Positions 10,010 to 22,600 of a stretch of DNA of 64,000 bases are shown here, one piece after another. This DNA is from Macrocystis pyrifera. Its lineage: Eukaryota > Sar > Phaeophyceae > Laminariales > Laminariaceae. Where the stretch lies: positions 12,781,201-12,845,200 of the forward strand of contig JASSKH010000014.1 of NCBI GenBank assembly GCA_031763025.1, in the 5' to 3' direction. Under the pieces are notes generated by a model that was given only the letters and a program-made list of their open reading frames with translations, ran no database searches and was not told the DNA's origin. Every line of letters begins with the position of its first letter. Within the stretch, counting starts at the first letter, position 1. A program made the position numbers and the translations under genes.

Positions 10010-12660
10010 AGGAAATTAATGCAACCCATTGAAAAAAAAAAACAGTAGTCATGCTTATAAAAATAAAACTTAAGCCAAAAAATTAAATGCCAGAAGTCGC
10101 AAGAAACCCCGTTCCCCCGGACAAGAGTCTCCCCTTATCCCCTACTCCCGTCAGAGATACACAGAACGCGACGGTAATGCGAGGTAGCATATATTCCTTC
10201 ACTTAAGTTTTATTTGACGTTGAAACTTCTCGAAAACTCCCATAGCCCCATAACCCTCGCGGAATCCAAATCGACCTGAAAAACAATTCCAAAATACAAA
10301 CAATGAAAATACTCATCCAGATTCACAGGCAACCACATTTCAATAAGAACCACCCCGATGCCCAGAACACTACTGCTGTTGCTTCCGCCGCGGCTGCCTG
10401 TCCGTCCGGTCTCATGGCGTCACCGCAGCTCGGGTCATCCAGCTATTTCTCCTAGGTGAAATCAAACGTCGCCTCCGCGGCATTGACCCCGCATACACAA
10501 AGGATGGGACATGCATTCGAGCGATTAGGTCTGCATTGCGTGTGTCGCTCTTGGCACGCTCACTGCCTGCAAACTCCTCTTTGGTATAGTTCAACTTCTC
10601 AAATGCTACTGCAAATAAACAGCCTCTTGTCAACGAGAATATCTGGTCCCACATCAAACCCATGTATTCCTCGACCACTACATTCTGCAGTACGTACTTG
10701 ATGAACATATACAGCAGTGCCAAGTAAACCGTTTTCGTCTCAGCTCATACCCATAAATCTATCACCATCATCAGTAGTACCGGGGCAACAGACGCTGGGC
10801 GAGGGGGCGTTCCTCTTCTCTGCAGTTCAGTCAGTATTTTACTCTAATATATGCAATGTATACTCTGATGTCTCGCTCTCAGTACCGTACTACTTCTGCT
10901 GCTGTACTCTGTAGTATATTACTCCGTCCATAAATACCTTGCCTGTTAACACGTATTAAGTGGCGCGGGTTGTGCTACACAGCCACACGTCAACCCAACA
11001 ACTCCAAAACAAGATACCCGCATACAAATATGTAAATATGTGAAATGCCTCAAACAGACGTGTTGCTGTAGTTGGGCACAGGGGTTCAACACATAAACCT
11101 CTTTCTGCTGTACTTTCTCGGTTCTGCCAGCATCAGACCAACGCAATGCCAAACTCAGCGGTAGAGTCGGCATATCAATCTTCTTACTGTATATGATACG
11201 TAACGACGACAAAAAAAGCGCAAGGGCGAAAGGTGATTATGCAGTCATTTAGCTCACATCATTCGCACGTATCCCAACTAAATTCTAGAGTGCCTTTACT
11301 CTTTTCATTTCATACTCGTACTCGTATCGATGCCCCACCAGAGGCCTCGGCCAGTCAACCATAAAACAGACAGACGTCATAGTCCTGCTGTGCGTCTACA
11401 GGAAACCTTCAGTAAGGGAAGCTATATACGTGTTCGTCTGTGCATCTCATTTCATTTCCAACATTTCCAAATCTGAAACTCCAATGTTTGCAGATTCTCT
11501 ACCATTGCTGAATCGATACACAATCAATCTAAAAACGGAAATCACCACAGCAATCAATCAACAAAATCAAACGTGCCTGGTGCGGACATAAGTCCTTGCT
11601 GGTGTAGTCTAGATCCCTTTCTTTGATCCTTCCTCTTGGTGCAGCGCATCCCGAATAAATGATGCAGACTCCTCCCCATGCGCCCGTCTTCACTCTCTCC
11701 CTCGTCTCCTTCGTCGGGGGCAACGTCCCCCCCCGTTAACCACCTGCGGGCGTGGTGCTTCAGCAGTTCAGGCAGACGATTCTGCCACAACACTTCCAGC
11801 GTCGCTCCCGCGGTCTCCACCTTCCCTCCCGGCTCCTGCCGGCCAAACTCCCCCTTTCATATAATAATATACGTTATACTCGCCAGCGCGCAGCGAACAC
11901 ACAGATTCAGGCAGATGCCTGGCTATCCCAGGGTGTTGCAGCAGCGACGGTTACGTGGCGATCGAGAGGACGGTGGCGTCAGCGGCGGTCACGGCGGCGG
12001 CGGTAACGGTGATTACTGCATGCGCTTCATCGTCGCAACAAAAGTGTAGTAATCCTCTGACTGCTGACGTTGCTGATGGAACTGCTGCTGCCCTTGCAAC
12101 TGCTACTCTCCGGCGCCTCCGCCACCAGTGCCAATCGATTCTACCAGGTCCGACTCAAACTTGGCCCTGCTGGGGTCGCTGCTGCTCCTGGTGCGGCATC
12201 TCCTGTCTTTCCTTCTCACACACACATCCTCTCCTCCAGGAGCTTGATCTCATCCTAAAAATACACACACGCTGGCTCCCTGACGAAGCACGTCATCTAA
12301 AAAAGAATAGACATGCTGGAAGCAGATTCCCACCTCATTAGTTTGGCCGTGGCTGCGCTTGTCAAAAGAAGATCACCGGTCTTCCCTAGTGTATTGCTTG
12401 ATATCTAAAGGTAGAGGTGCAGCTGGCACTGGAACGCGTGGTTGACTCCAGACAGTAACACGGAACTCCTCTTATATTATATCCGAGCTGTCGAGTCGAC
12501 TCGCCTCATATGCAGTACATAGTGTAACACCTCACGAGTGGCATTGGTGGGCACACATTACCCCGATATCCCAATACCTTACTGCCGGAATCCTTTTCCA
12601 GCATGGAACTCCCCAATCTACCATGGATCTTATGTGTCGCGTTTCTGAGTACAATCAACA
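10010..12660 (+). repeat. R-family dispersed repeat, copy 2 (most complete)
   Basis: This is the longest R copy. It starts with an A-rich leader (TTAAATGCCAGAA near 10083) shared with copy 3 at 41740 and runs to the block ending GTGTCGCGTTTCTGAGTAC. It lacks the foldback insertion of copy 1 and so supplies its empty site at 12091-12100. No intact protein is present. Traces of the 3' conserved frame (LEADSHLISLAVAALV) can be read near 12312. Confidence 0.8.
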
Positions 12661-13740
12661 GGTAGGTGGTGGTGTCTCCTTACACCGTTCTTTCTGCCCA
12701 ACCACATCATCAGCGGTCACCCAATGTCCATCGCCAACATGTGTTGCGCGCTGTGTCCTAGGTTTTTGCTTACATCAAATGTGTATATACGAGGGTGTAG
12801 GTGGATGAAAACAATTCATGAATACCTTTAGCTTCGTAGTGTGGATTTTACCTTAGTTTGACAACAGAGGGAGACGATATTTGAGAGTTTCGGGAATAAA
12901 AAACACAAAAAAGCGCTCAGGGTCGAAGTCTCTCCGCAGAAAAGGCGTTGACGGCTATTCTTGTCCCTGAGCGGATTCTTTTTTTCCAGATGCTCAGGGT
13001 TACGGGCTGCAAAACAGGGTTTTACCCTGAGCAAAGAAGCTGCTCAGGGTATTGGTCATGGCACAGAGCAGAGGTAGTAAATAATGCCTGTACCGTCGCA
13101 CAAGCAGCTCGGGAATGACACTGACTCGCCGCCATAGCTTAGGACGACAAGGCGTGCCATTTCCTCGAACCAGTCGGCGTTTGGTTCGTGATTTTGGCGG
13201 CGAGGAAGTACAGAGTAGCGTCGGCAATCTCAGCAGGCAAGGAGGTGGAGCATGCATCATCTATCTTTAGAAAAAATGAAGACGATCGACCTACCAACCT
13301 CACGCCGCGTGACGGTGAGGAGGGCGGTGATGGCGTAGAAGGTACGCGAGGCGGACGACCACTCGCCAAAGCGTTGGGGCAACCGGGCGCACCACCTCTT
13401 CCACCAGTAGGCGGTTGGTTGTGATGGGGCTACAAGTACTACTGCTGTATCCCAGCAGGCGAGGCGAAGTGGGCAGGAGCAGCTCGATAAATAGGAGAAC
13501 GCTGCACACGAAAACGAAGACACGCAAGCTCGAGCTGGGTGGTGGCTTGGAGGAGAATGACGGTGGAGATCGTGTTATAGTGATGGAGAAGCGGGAGGGG
13601 CAGGTCGGGGCGAAAGGTGGTGGAACACGCGGCGGTCGACTGCACGATGCTCGAAGCTTGCGGTGAAAAATGGGGAAGCTTGAACGCAGGTCCACGTCAT
13701 TTTTATTCCTCCTCCAACCCTGAGCAATTATTTTTTAGAA
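12661..13740. other. No gene recognised; cluster of GCTCAGGGT / ACCCTGAGC motifs
   Basis: The 8-9 bp motif GCTCAGGGT or its complement occurs at about 12919, 12966, 12991, 13022, 13042 and 13722, in both orientations. The copies at 12991 and 13722 face each other and could be 10-bp terminal inverted repeats of a ~740-bp element, but I find no target duplication. Opposed, overlapping frames at 13188-13695 have no recognisable domain. Confidence 0.4.
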
Positions 13741-13864
13741 AGTTCGGTTTATCACAGTACTTGTAAAATTCGGGAAAAATGGAATATAGACGAGACGTAT
13801 TACGCAGCTTGCAAAGTTGAGTATCAACTATTCAATCATCGGACTCACAGCTGACGTATTTCAA
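13741..13864 (+). repeat. Dispersed repeat P, copy 1
   Basis: This is almost the same as 51815-51942 and related to 48246-48345 (inverted) and 58438-58525. Common words are GTTCGGTTTATCACARTACT, TAGCTTGCAAAGTTGAGTAT and ACTCACAGCTGACGTATTTC. The 48-kb and 58-kb copies lie inside hAT-like element B, so P may be a fragment of that family. Confidence 0.7.
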
Positions 13865-15051
13865 ACCATGAGCACCTACCGTGAGCACCCCATGAGCAAA
13901 GTTTTTTTTTGTTTTTTTCCGAAACACTCTGTTGTGTTCGTTACCATTGTTTGATGGTTATCGAGTGAGAATCGTACGGTACACTACTAACCTGTAAGAC
14001 GAACATAATCGAACCAAACCAAGCGAGCAAGGAGACCGAACCTAACGCTCACATAACGTACATTGTTGTCGTTGACTTTTCGTTCCTGATATCAGTAGAT
14101 ACTCCCGGTATTCTGCATTTATGGGCCCCAAGTATAAGGTTCGAACCGCAAGCACAAGTTCTGCGTACATTTCACCTCAGGGTCAGACTACAGTGATTGT
14201 ACGTGAGATGTGATTGTTCGGCCGCGCCTGGGGCTGACTTCCTGGTGTACACCGGCAGTGCAGATGAAGCTTCCAGTGATGTAGACTATGTCCACCCGCG
14301 GGTTTTAGGCAGCTAATCTTCCGGAGAGTAATCCCTAGCGACCTCAGGCGATGACACCCCTGTTATTTCAGGCGGTGATGCGCCGGGGACCCCAGATTAT
14401 AATACTCCGATGATGCTAGGTGGTCCCGCCCGGCGGCCCCATGCCATATTTTCCCAGCGGCCCAGGGTGATGATGCTTTGGCGACCCCATGATTCGGCGA
14501 CCTCAGATCATGCGTTGTGTGCGTGTGAGTACTTTCTTCGTATCGACTACAGTTCCATGCCTGCGTTGAGGTACCCACATGTTGTTCCTTCTCAGCCGAG
14601 GAATACCGGACCCAACGATGATGTATGCTCCCGTTTTTGCCGCATAGGAGGAAAAGGCGAGACGTGGACATCTAGCCTTGAAACGACCATGCTGCAAAAT
14701 GCTGATTCCACTATTCTTCCCAGCGCCGTTGGATATAACCTCGGGCAAAAGACCACGACGCATTCTACAGTAGGGAAACCACTTTGGCCGACATATTCAT
14801 GACGGACGGAGCTCTATAGCTGAGGAACAACCCGGTATTTGCCGGGAAATATATCCCACTTGACCTTCACAATGTATTTCGTCGACACCTCCTGTAGACC
14901 ACGGGATTTTTCTTCGGGTTAAGCCAACGCAATTCCTGAAAACCACCTTATGGTGATGCGGAGCTTCACTCAAGCGAGGGAGAGCCGCAGAAACATCCGG
15001 GGCTCATACCCGTACCCTAGCACCCGTCTCAGTAGCGGTGCCAAGGCGCAC
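13865..15051. other. No gene recognised
   Basis: Frames here are short or overlap on both strands without recognisable motifs. Between 14300 and 14510 short GGCGACCCC / GATGATGC words recur, suggesting an old degenerate repeat. Confidence 0.45.
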
Positions 15052-16212
15052 CTACTTCCTTGTCGCTCTTGTGCGGCATCGGTGTGTAGAGGACGACGTA
15101 GCGTTCAGAATTCCCAGCTTGCGATCGCGAAACCCCTTCGTCGTCCACGAGGTATTCCACAATGTAGTATTCACCCAGCACAGCAATTTCGCTGCTGTTC
15201 GAAAGAAGGGTCTCCCCATCGGACAAGGACATCTACGTGGAGCTAACATCAAAATTCGGACTGTTGGTTTAAAAGCTAGGCGGCGCGTCGTTTTCGTTGG
15301 CGGGCAATGCACTTGAGTCGAGGGCAGTGTTACTGCGAAGTCCCCTTCTTGTGAGCGTGACGCTTCCTGGTGGCACCAGCGGGTGTCAGTATGGGTACGT
15401 AAGGGCCCTGTGTATATAGCACATACATAAGCCCGCTTCGCGCTGCCTTCTGGTCCATGTGAGCGTGACGCTTCCTGGCAGCACCAGTGGGTGTCGGTAT
15501 GGGTACGTAATGACCCTGTGTACATAGCACATACATATGCCCGCTTCGCGCTGCCTTCTGGTGCAGCCATACTTCGTTTCAAGGTAGGCTTCCCGTTCTT
15601 CATATCCTTGGCGATAAAGGCGCACACCGGCAAATAGTGCCGGGGTATCTTGAAGTAACGGAATGTCACTTGGCCGGGGTCGATAGTTGGCTCCGCTATC
15701 ATGGAAGCACCGCGGCCATCGATCTGGTTGTGTTGTGCATTTCGTGACGGGTTATCGAGGCACACGTAACGCAAGATTCTCTTGATCTGTTCGACAGTAC
15801 ACATGAAGGGTTCCGGTACCTTCAGGTTGATGTGCTTCCAGCCTTCTATCACCTTACAGAACACGAAGTTTGGGAACGATCCTGCCCAGAATGTATTTTC
15901 CCACTTTCATCAACTTGGTCGCGAACAAGCGTCCCCCTGAGGAAGTATGCATCCGGGTCTTGTCCGGTCTTCGTGGTTGTGGCCACTCATTATGCAGACG
16001 GCTTGCCACGCTTGTACTTATGCGCATGATGGGATGATGGTACTGTTCGTTTGAAAAGGACAAGCTAACCAACAGTTCATGCGTGGCTCGAAGATAAATG
16101 GGATGGCATTAGGCGATGGTAACCCCAGCTGCAGGACATAACGCCAACAGGGTTTCGTTCTCTTCGGAAGAGTTCTCCGTTGGCCCAGCACGTCGTTCAT
16201 TCTGACTGCCAC
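15052..16212 (-). pseudogene. Possible decayed coding region, unknown product
   Basis: On the minus strand three open segments follow one another: 16212-16018, 16072-15854 and 15864-15052 (270 codons). They overlap, and two single frame changes would join them. Composition up to about 15560 is protein-like, with words such as GRGASMIAEPTIDPGQVTF and YLPVCAFIAKDMKNG. I do not recognise a family. Downstream of that the frame runs through a tandem duplication and loses protein character. It could be the remnant of a gene or transposon protein, or a chance frame. No start context or splice sites were resolved. Confidence 0.3.
15354..15564. repeat. Two-copy tandem duplication, ~108 bp
   Basis: Two adjacent near-identical units (about 15354-15460 and 15463-15564) share GAGCGTGACGCTTCCTGG, GGGTACGTAA and CGCTTCGCGCTGCCTTCTGG. 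Differences are a few substitutions and small indels. The duplication lies inside the uncertain minus-strand frame. Confidence 0.8.
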
Positions 16213-16450
16213 CCTGTACAGTCTGTGTATTTTTTACGGGATCTTGCGGGAGATCCGCGAGCTACCGTACAAACTCGACGGGTCCCGCAGCGAGATCCCA
16301 TGACACACTGCGGACACCCCACGCGAGTTCCCATGGGATCCCATGGCGAGTCGCTGAGCGGCATGTGTCACCCCGCGATACTGCGCGGGATATCGCGGCG
16401 TCTTGCCCGCTGTAGGCACTTTGGGCGGCCGCGAGATGCAGCCAGGCTTC
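16213..16450. repeat. GC-rich, palindrome-rich segment
   Basis: Short self-complementary words are crowded here, including CCATGGGATCCCATGG, GGGATATCGCGG facing CCGCGATACTGC, and several GATCC/GGATC pairs. The style resembles the foldback insertion at 1336-1763, but I cannot define ends or a target duplication. Confidence 0.35.
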
Positions 16451-17878
16451 CCATAATAGACTGCTGCTACGGGTAGGAGGGTCACTTCTACGTTTTTTTT
16501 TTCCGCCGCTCGGATCCACCCGGTCGAGTGACTACCCTACGTGTTTGCACTCTGCAACTGTTATGCCTTTCGGGCTTCCCGACATGCACCGCCATCGGAT
16601 TGTCTGTTTCGCTGTGCCGAAAATAGAACGTCAAGTTTCCGATTTCGGTGAGGCACAGGGTCACTTGTCCTTCGTTTGGCCTAAACGCGGGGTAGCCTCC
16701 CTACCGGAACACGAATCAGTATGACGCAGCGCACATAGACCCGTCCGAGTTACCGCTAGCGTCAGCACCGCACCCCGCGAGTTGTCCTAGATTCCACTTA
16801 GTCTCACGGGTGTACTGACGAGTTCCGGCGAACACAGTATCTGCATGTGAATCGCGGCGAGCGACAGCGTCAGTTCCCGCATGTAATGTTAATCGCGGGT
16901 GATACTGAGTGCTCCCAACAACACGCGTGGGAGCTAAGACTACTCGCGGGGCCAAGCAGTGTGCGTGGTAGGCTAAGTTTACCGCTGTCCGTTTCATGCT
17001 TTCGTTCTGGTACACGCCCCAAACTTGAAGAAGCCAAAACGGGCTATTTCTGGTGTGTTCTGCAGATTGTTTTCGTGGGACGCAGTTTGTCTGTTTTGTT
17101 GTGCTATGAGAAGCTAAGCATGGCCGATTTGTTATATGACACAGGTTCCACAAGCATGTACTGAAGCTAGTTGACGGAGAGGAAGTTCCCATGAAAAATT
17201 TAACAAAGCTCGACAGCGTGTGTCTACCCGGGACAATTGCGAGAAGCTATTGTACAAACTTGTATACCAAGCAATCTTGGTAGCGAGATCGGGCTTGGTG
17301 TCTATGTCTTCAAGATAGAAAGCTGAGCCCTGCGCAACTAGTAATGGCAAGTGCTGAGTGATTGCTATTTTACGTTGTGATAGTCTTAGTATTTTGGACA
17401 TGTGTCGCTCAACAGAAACCCTTACACGGCTGGGCCCCGCGCTAGTAGGTGTGGGGGAACCCGCCGCAAAAGGCACCTTTCGCCAGCATCGTTGAGTGCC
17501 CAAGGCACAGGGGTACAACGAAACCTAGACCCCGGCCAGAGTGGATACAAGTCGGCGTAACGTGAGGTTTATCGTGGTACAGTGAGCTGCCGAGACACAC
17601 AGACCACCGTGGCTAATTTCACCCCATCTTACCGCCTAGTGGCGGCAAACAGCGCCGGTATACCAGTTTTTGGTGTGTTGCGAGTCTTGACACATTTGGA
17701 CATTCCGCTATGAGTTGAATGGGGAACTGGTCGCGTTGCTTGTCTCCATGCTCGATTATATGTAAGCACGTACGCAGAACAGATGTTGAAACCTGGACGC
17801 GGTCGACGTTGACATAGAACAGGCAAGTTTGCCGGTCTTTGGGCAAGACTGTCGTGCCATGGAGACCATCGCGTTCTC
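16451..17878. other. No confident gene; two protein-like minus frames
   Basis: Minus frames at 17518-17132 (128 codons) and 17846-17619 (75 codons) read somewhat like protein, with words such as ILRLSQRKIAITQHLPLLVA and QFPIQLIAECPNVSRL. They share orientation with the uncertain region at 15.0-16.2 kb. They may be exons or fragments of one decayed gene. I recognise no domain and see no reliable splice sites. Confidence 0.25.
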
Positions 17879-18125
17879 GAGGCGTTCTACGAAAGAGATT
17901 TACCCAAATGGTTCTGAGGCTCCTAACTTACGGAGCTCCATATCTCACCCAAAAATTGACTTCAGAAAAAATCAAATTGCATCCCGACAAATACTCTCAC
18001 TGCCCAAGTATACCACAGCGTCATTTTTCGAAGCAAGATTGGCATTCCGGCGATTTAGAGTCAAAGAACTCCGCCATTCGGACAACACTTCAACGGAAAT
18101 GTGCTACCTCTATCGTCGTAGAAAG
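17879..18125 (+). mobile_element. TIR element family M, copy 2
   Basis: A ~245-bp non-coding element related to 5597-5860 and 18262-18512. Its ends are TTCTACGAAAGAGAT and ACCTCTATCGTCGTAGAA, slightly altered from copy 3 (the right end has an extra CGT). It lies only ~140 bp from copy 3 in the same orientation. Confidence 0.7.
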
Positions 18126-18261
18126 CGGTTCGAAACCGGCACGCAGTAACGAGTCCCGCGCGTCTAACGAACATGTTTGTGAGTTGTTTGTGAGTGAAAA
18201 TCGAAAGAGTATCAGTTGTGTTGTTCGTACACTGCATGAACAAATACTGCTGTACTTATGA

Positions 18262-18512
18262 CGCCTTCTACGATAGAGGTTCACCCTAAATTTTCTGAGG
18301 CTCCTCACTTATGGAGCTCCATACCTCAGCCGAAAAAGGACTTCAGCAAACATCAGAATTCATCCCGATGAGTAGTCCCATGCCCCAAGTATACGAAAAC
18401 GTCATTTTTCGAAACAATATTGCAATTCCGTCGATTTTGGGTTGAGGAACCCCGTCATTCAGATAACATCTTACGGGAAACGTGCCACCTCTATCGTAGA
18501 ACGCGTCTTTAC
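18262..18512 (+). mobile_element. TIR element family M, copy 3 (clean inverted ends)
   Basis: The terminal inverted repeats are perfect over 15 bp (TTCTACGATAGAGGT and its complement) and extend to about 21 bp with one mismatch when flanking GACGC is included. The internal ~210 bp match copies 1 and 2 with no coding content. Size and structure fit a MITE. No target-site duplication can be defined with confidence. Confidence 0.75.
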
Positions 18513-19694
18513 ACACGTACCTATCGCACCTACTCATTTTCCCATTGCCACACCAAAACCAAGGCAAATCCGTGCGATGATGGCATGGTCGCACTGCCCT
18601 AGACACGTCGGAACAGATGTCGACGACGAAAAAGTGGCCGACGCCGACATGGACAAGAGGGTGAAGTGGGTGGGTGGGTTGCTGGATGCATGGGTTGATA
18701 GACGGGCGAGTGGGTGACTGGGTGGGTTGATGAGTGATTGGAGGGTTCGGTGGGTGCGAGTGGGTTAGTGTCAGTACAGCTGAATTGCTGTACATGGTCC
18801 GTGGGTGACGCCTGGGAATATGTAACAACCGGAAGGTAGGATGGCGCCAAGAATGACGAGGTAGGATGACCCACAGGTACAATAAGGGAAAGCATGTGTC
18901 CACCCCAGGCGTGTGAAGATGCCAAAACCCTCAAAAACGGTGACTGTATGAATATGCGGCGCTTGTAGAGTTTCAAGCACATGATCGTTAGAAACCTTAT
19001 CACCAAGCACGCCATGCGTGTTTTTCTCTCGAGCACAGTTCGTGGTCGTGGCGTGCGGAGTTACATGGCGCCCGAAACAGCAGGCAAAGTTTGACCGAAA
19101 TTACTCTCTCCACCCGTCGGATAGGGTCAATGCAGGTAACTCATAGCTCTGGTGCAGATCTACCTATTGAGCGCTGTCCAAGAGTTGCTTAGAAACGTGC
19201 GTGCAGAAGTGGGCCCTAAACGCCAGCAGTAGGTGGCAGGGACGTCGTTCGGGCGAGAAAGGATACTCGTATACTACTGCTACCCACCTCTCTGTTCTGT
19301 TATAGTACGCCACTGCTTCAAGAACCCAAATGACTACCCACACGGCGAGAGTTCGCATCTCAAACCACACCGAAGCTGTTGCGATCGCCAGAACGTCAAG
19401 TTGCTCTGTTGCCTACTATCGGTTCCAAGATGATGTTACCCGTTACTTGGTGGCCATAGAAATATATGTTAGGCAGTCAACCAGCGTTCGTGTGCGTTGA
19501 TAGACCTTTCGTGACAACGTCTACGACGATAGGGCGAAAATTATTGAAGGAAAAAAACTCGTACCAATACCCAACGAACACATGCGCTCTCTCAACTGTA
19601 TAATAATAGCGTCAACGTCGCAAACGTGATTAGGAAACACATAGGCCGTGCGTCAGAATACGGAGAATAATCTCGACGCGAGCACGTTTTGTAA
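18513..19694. other. Downstream flank of the transporter gene; GGGT-rich tract
   Basis: At 18655-18770 the plus strand is a degenerate GGGTGGGT/GAGTGGGT repeat. Its complement yields a proline/threonine/serine/histidine-rich frame that I do not consider coding. The remainder holds no recognisable gene. It is the 3' flank of the minus-strand transporter, and I did not identify a definite polyadenylation signal. Confidence 0.45.
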
Positions 19695-22600
19695 CTAAAT
19701 CAAGTCAACCTCTTTCCCATTGGGGGCAAATGTATCCGAAGGTCCTTCTGCCCGCTCATCGCCTTTGCGGCATACAGGGACGTCCACAGCACCTCTCGTT
19801 TCAGCAGGTGTCAGCATGTTTTCAGCGGTGAATGTACTCCAACACAAAATCGCCAAAAGCGTCATAGAAACAGCAGCGACGAAGAACACGAACTGGTGGT
19901 CCACCCAATCGTCAGCGGAAGGCGATATTGACCACGCAAACAGGGTGGCAAATCCCACTGGGCCGAGGAAGCGCCCGAGACTTTCTGACATATTGTATAG
20001 CCCGCCGAGCTTCCCACGCATATAGGGTGGAACTATGCTGGTTGACGCAACCGACAGCGCCAAGGCGATCTGGAGAAGCAACGAAAGGGTAAGAAGGGAA
20101 CATGACCGGCGGTCGATTTAGACGTTTGCGGAGGGCAACAAGTCCCACGTGCTGCTGCACACTGATGGTGGCAAAGGGCTACAGTGTTTCAGACCGTCTA
20201 GTGGAGAAGTGTACCATTTCTTGAATAGAGGCGTGAAGAGTCTCATCTGTCTTATTTGACATGGAATCACACGAAAACGATTGCGATGATTAATCGTACG
20301 CCCGCGATCAAACCCGTGACAACACGGGTTACTGCTGTCCAGATAAGATTTGGATACTGACTTGTTTTGTCTGCAGACAAACACATAGATATACACCCAA
20401 CGGATGGACCTTTGTACGCTTGAGTTACCCGGTGACCGGATCAAGTCCGACCTGTCATCCAACGTATATCTTATGCAGCGCCGTGGCGCCCAAAGGTTAC
20501 TTGAGGCGTGGCGACTGTCCGGAGTAGTGCTGCGTGGAGGGTCTATTGTAGAGTTCAAGAATCTACAGTAGCTGTAGATAAGCTTATGTCGTGATTTAAG
20601 GGCAAATGTAAAGTGCCAAGGTCGAGGAACGCCCTCCCATGCGTGTCGAACTCCGGAATCGAACAAATTACCTGTCATGTCTCCGCTGTCACTCTAGCAA
20701 TCAACCTTCGAGCCTATTTTGACAACTACATGACTGAGTGCGACATATCTGAGCCATATGTATTCGTGATTTGGGAACTCTCTGGGGCGAACTCAAACAA
20801 GGAGGTCACCCAGTCGCACGAGAGTGATGGCCTTGTCGTGCTTCGTGAACTAAGGCATGGGCCTTGCTGAGTCATAACCGCGTAGACATCAGGTCCCGGA
20901 CAGGTCGGACCTAATATTCTCAAAATGTGTTCGCAGCAGTCTTTGGTGCCGACAAGCTATAGAACTAACCGAAAACGTCGGACCACAAGTCAACAAGGTA
21001 TGCAAACACTGTATCCTATCGTGGGCAGAGTGCAAATGCCCAAAGCACACCAAGAATAATTATATGGACGTCGCCTGAGACCACGATAAACCTTTCTAAC
21101 GGTAGCAGTGCCAAACTGTATGCACATCGAGCCGGTGCCCTGGGGAGCGACTACGAGAGACTCGATATGTGAGACAAGGTCGGTGATACTGCGTTGGACG
21201 CGGAATTGTGGTGGGAGCACTGAAGCAGCCTGGTTCTAGTTACGATACCAAATACGATGCTACCTACAGTACTGACCAGGGGGGTCCAGTGCTTAGCTAC
21301 GGCGGCGCGTACAGTTGCCGTTTGCCCCATTTCAAGCGAAGGATGGACTCGTACAAGTACCTGTTTTCTACAGACCCTACGACATAACTGATGTATTGCA
21401 CCAAACATATATACCAGTATGCTTGACTACGAGGTACTTGGGTTCGTTCGAGATTCGCGATTTGCCTCCATGTTTTGAACTCTGTCTGGGGGTCCTACCA
21501 AGAATAACTTATTCTGTTTTTCAATTGCTAGGTACAGTGGGTGCAACATGTGCCTTCGCGCACTTGCTTATGCACGTCGCTACCGCCAAGACTAGCTCGT
21601 GGTTCTCTATACTAATATTGGAACCAGTGATGTAGTGGGGGAAGTAGGTTCCATATCGTGTGGCCGAAAAAGAACTCAAGTGACGGTCCTCAAACTAGCT
21701 ATAATCTCCGGTACTATTTAGGATAGTCAAGTCGGATCCATACGCAGAAAGTTGGCGAGTGCCCGTGCAGCGAGAGTCCCCACTGCTGTGGCATGCGATG
21801 ACATGTTCGTATGGAAGCTCCGTACTGCAACAAAACCGTGAGATAATCGCGGGCTCACCATCCCCTGGAAGGTGTAGAGGAGCGTCGTGATCACTACCGA
21901 CACCATGAATAGGCTGCTATCGTCCCAGCTGATTGCTTTGGCATTCGGGATGGCCACGAAGCAAGGTACGCACATCAGGCAGCCTATTCTCTGCCAAATT
22001 GTGATTCCTACCACTTTGACGATCTTAGGGAATACGACAAGCTGCAGCACTCCCACGATCACGCCAGACACGAAAAAAAAACCTGCCAAAGCGTTGGGGA
22101 CGAGGGGCGGGGAGGGCCAAAACAATCCAAAGGCAGGTTACTATTCATAGACATAGATAAACTTCGCCCCCCCGTTTAGGATGAGGTCGTTATCTTGGTT
22201 GATTTATGCATGGTAGATTACCGGCAACATAGGGTTTCAGCCCAGTATACGTCTTGCACAAATTCTATGGATCACCGTTGAGACGACTATAGATTCCGCC
22301 AGTGCCCGCTAGACAATGGTTGACCCGAAACTACGCCTTACAAAGAAAATGCCTAGCAGTTCGATCGTTCGCACCTTGCCGATCTCGATGGTACCCCAGC
22401 CTAGGCCTCCAGCACCAGGCGTGCTAAGAGCCCAGAGAGGGTAGGCCTCTTCGAATCCGATAACTAGCGCCTGTTCGTACGCCGATTTCACCGTCGGCAG
22501 CGCCACAAAAAGACAAAAAAAAATTACATTTACAGGTGCACTAGGCAACAGTGAATTCAGAGGGGTGAGTTGTATTCTGATGTATCATAGTCTATCACAT

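Noticed and set aside
15052..17846. Integrated large DNA virus of algae
   Set aside because: Considered because of protein-like frames in a probable alga, but I see no capsid, polymerase, primase or other hallmark motif.
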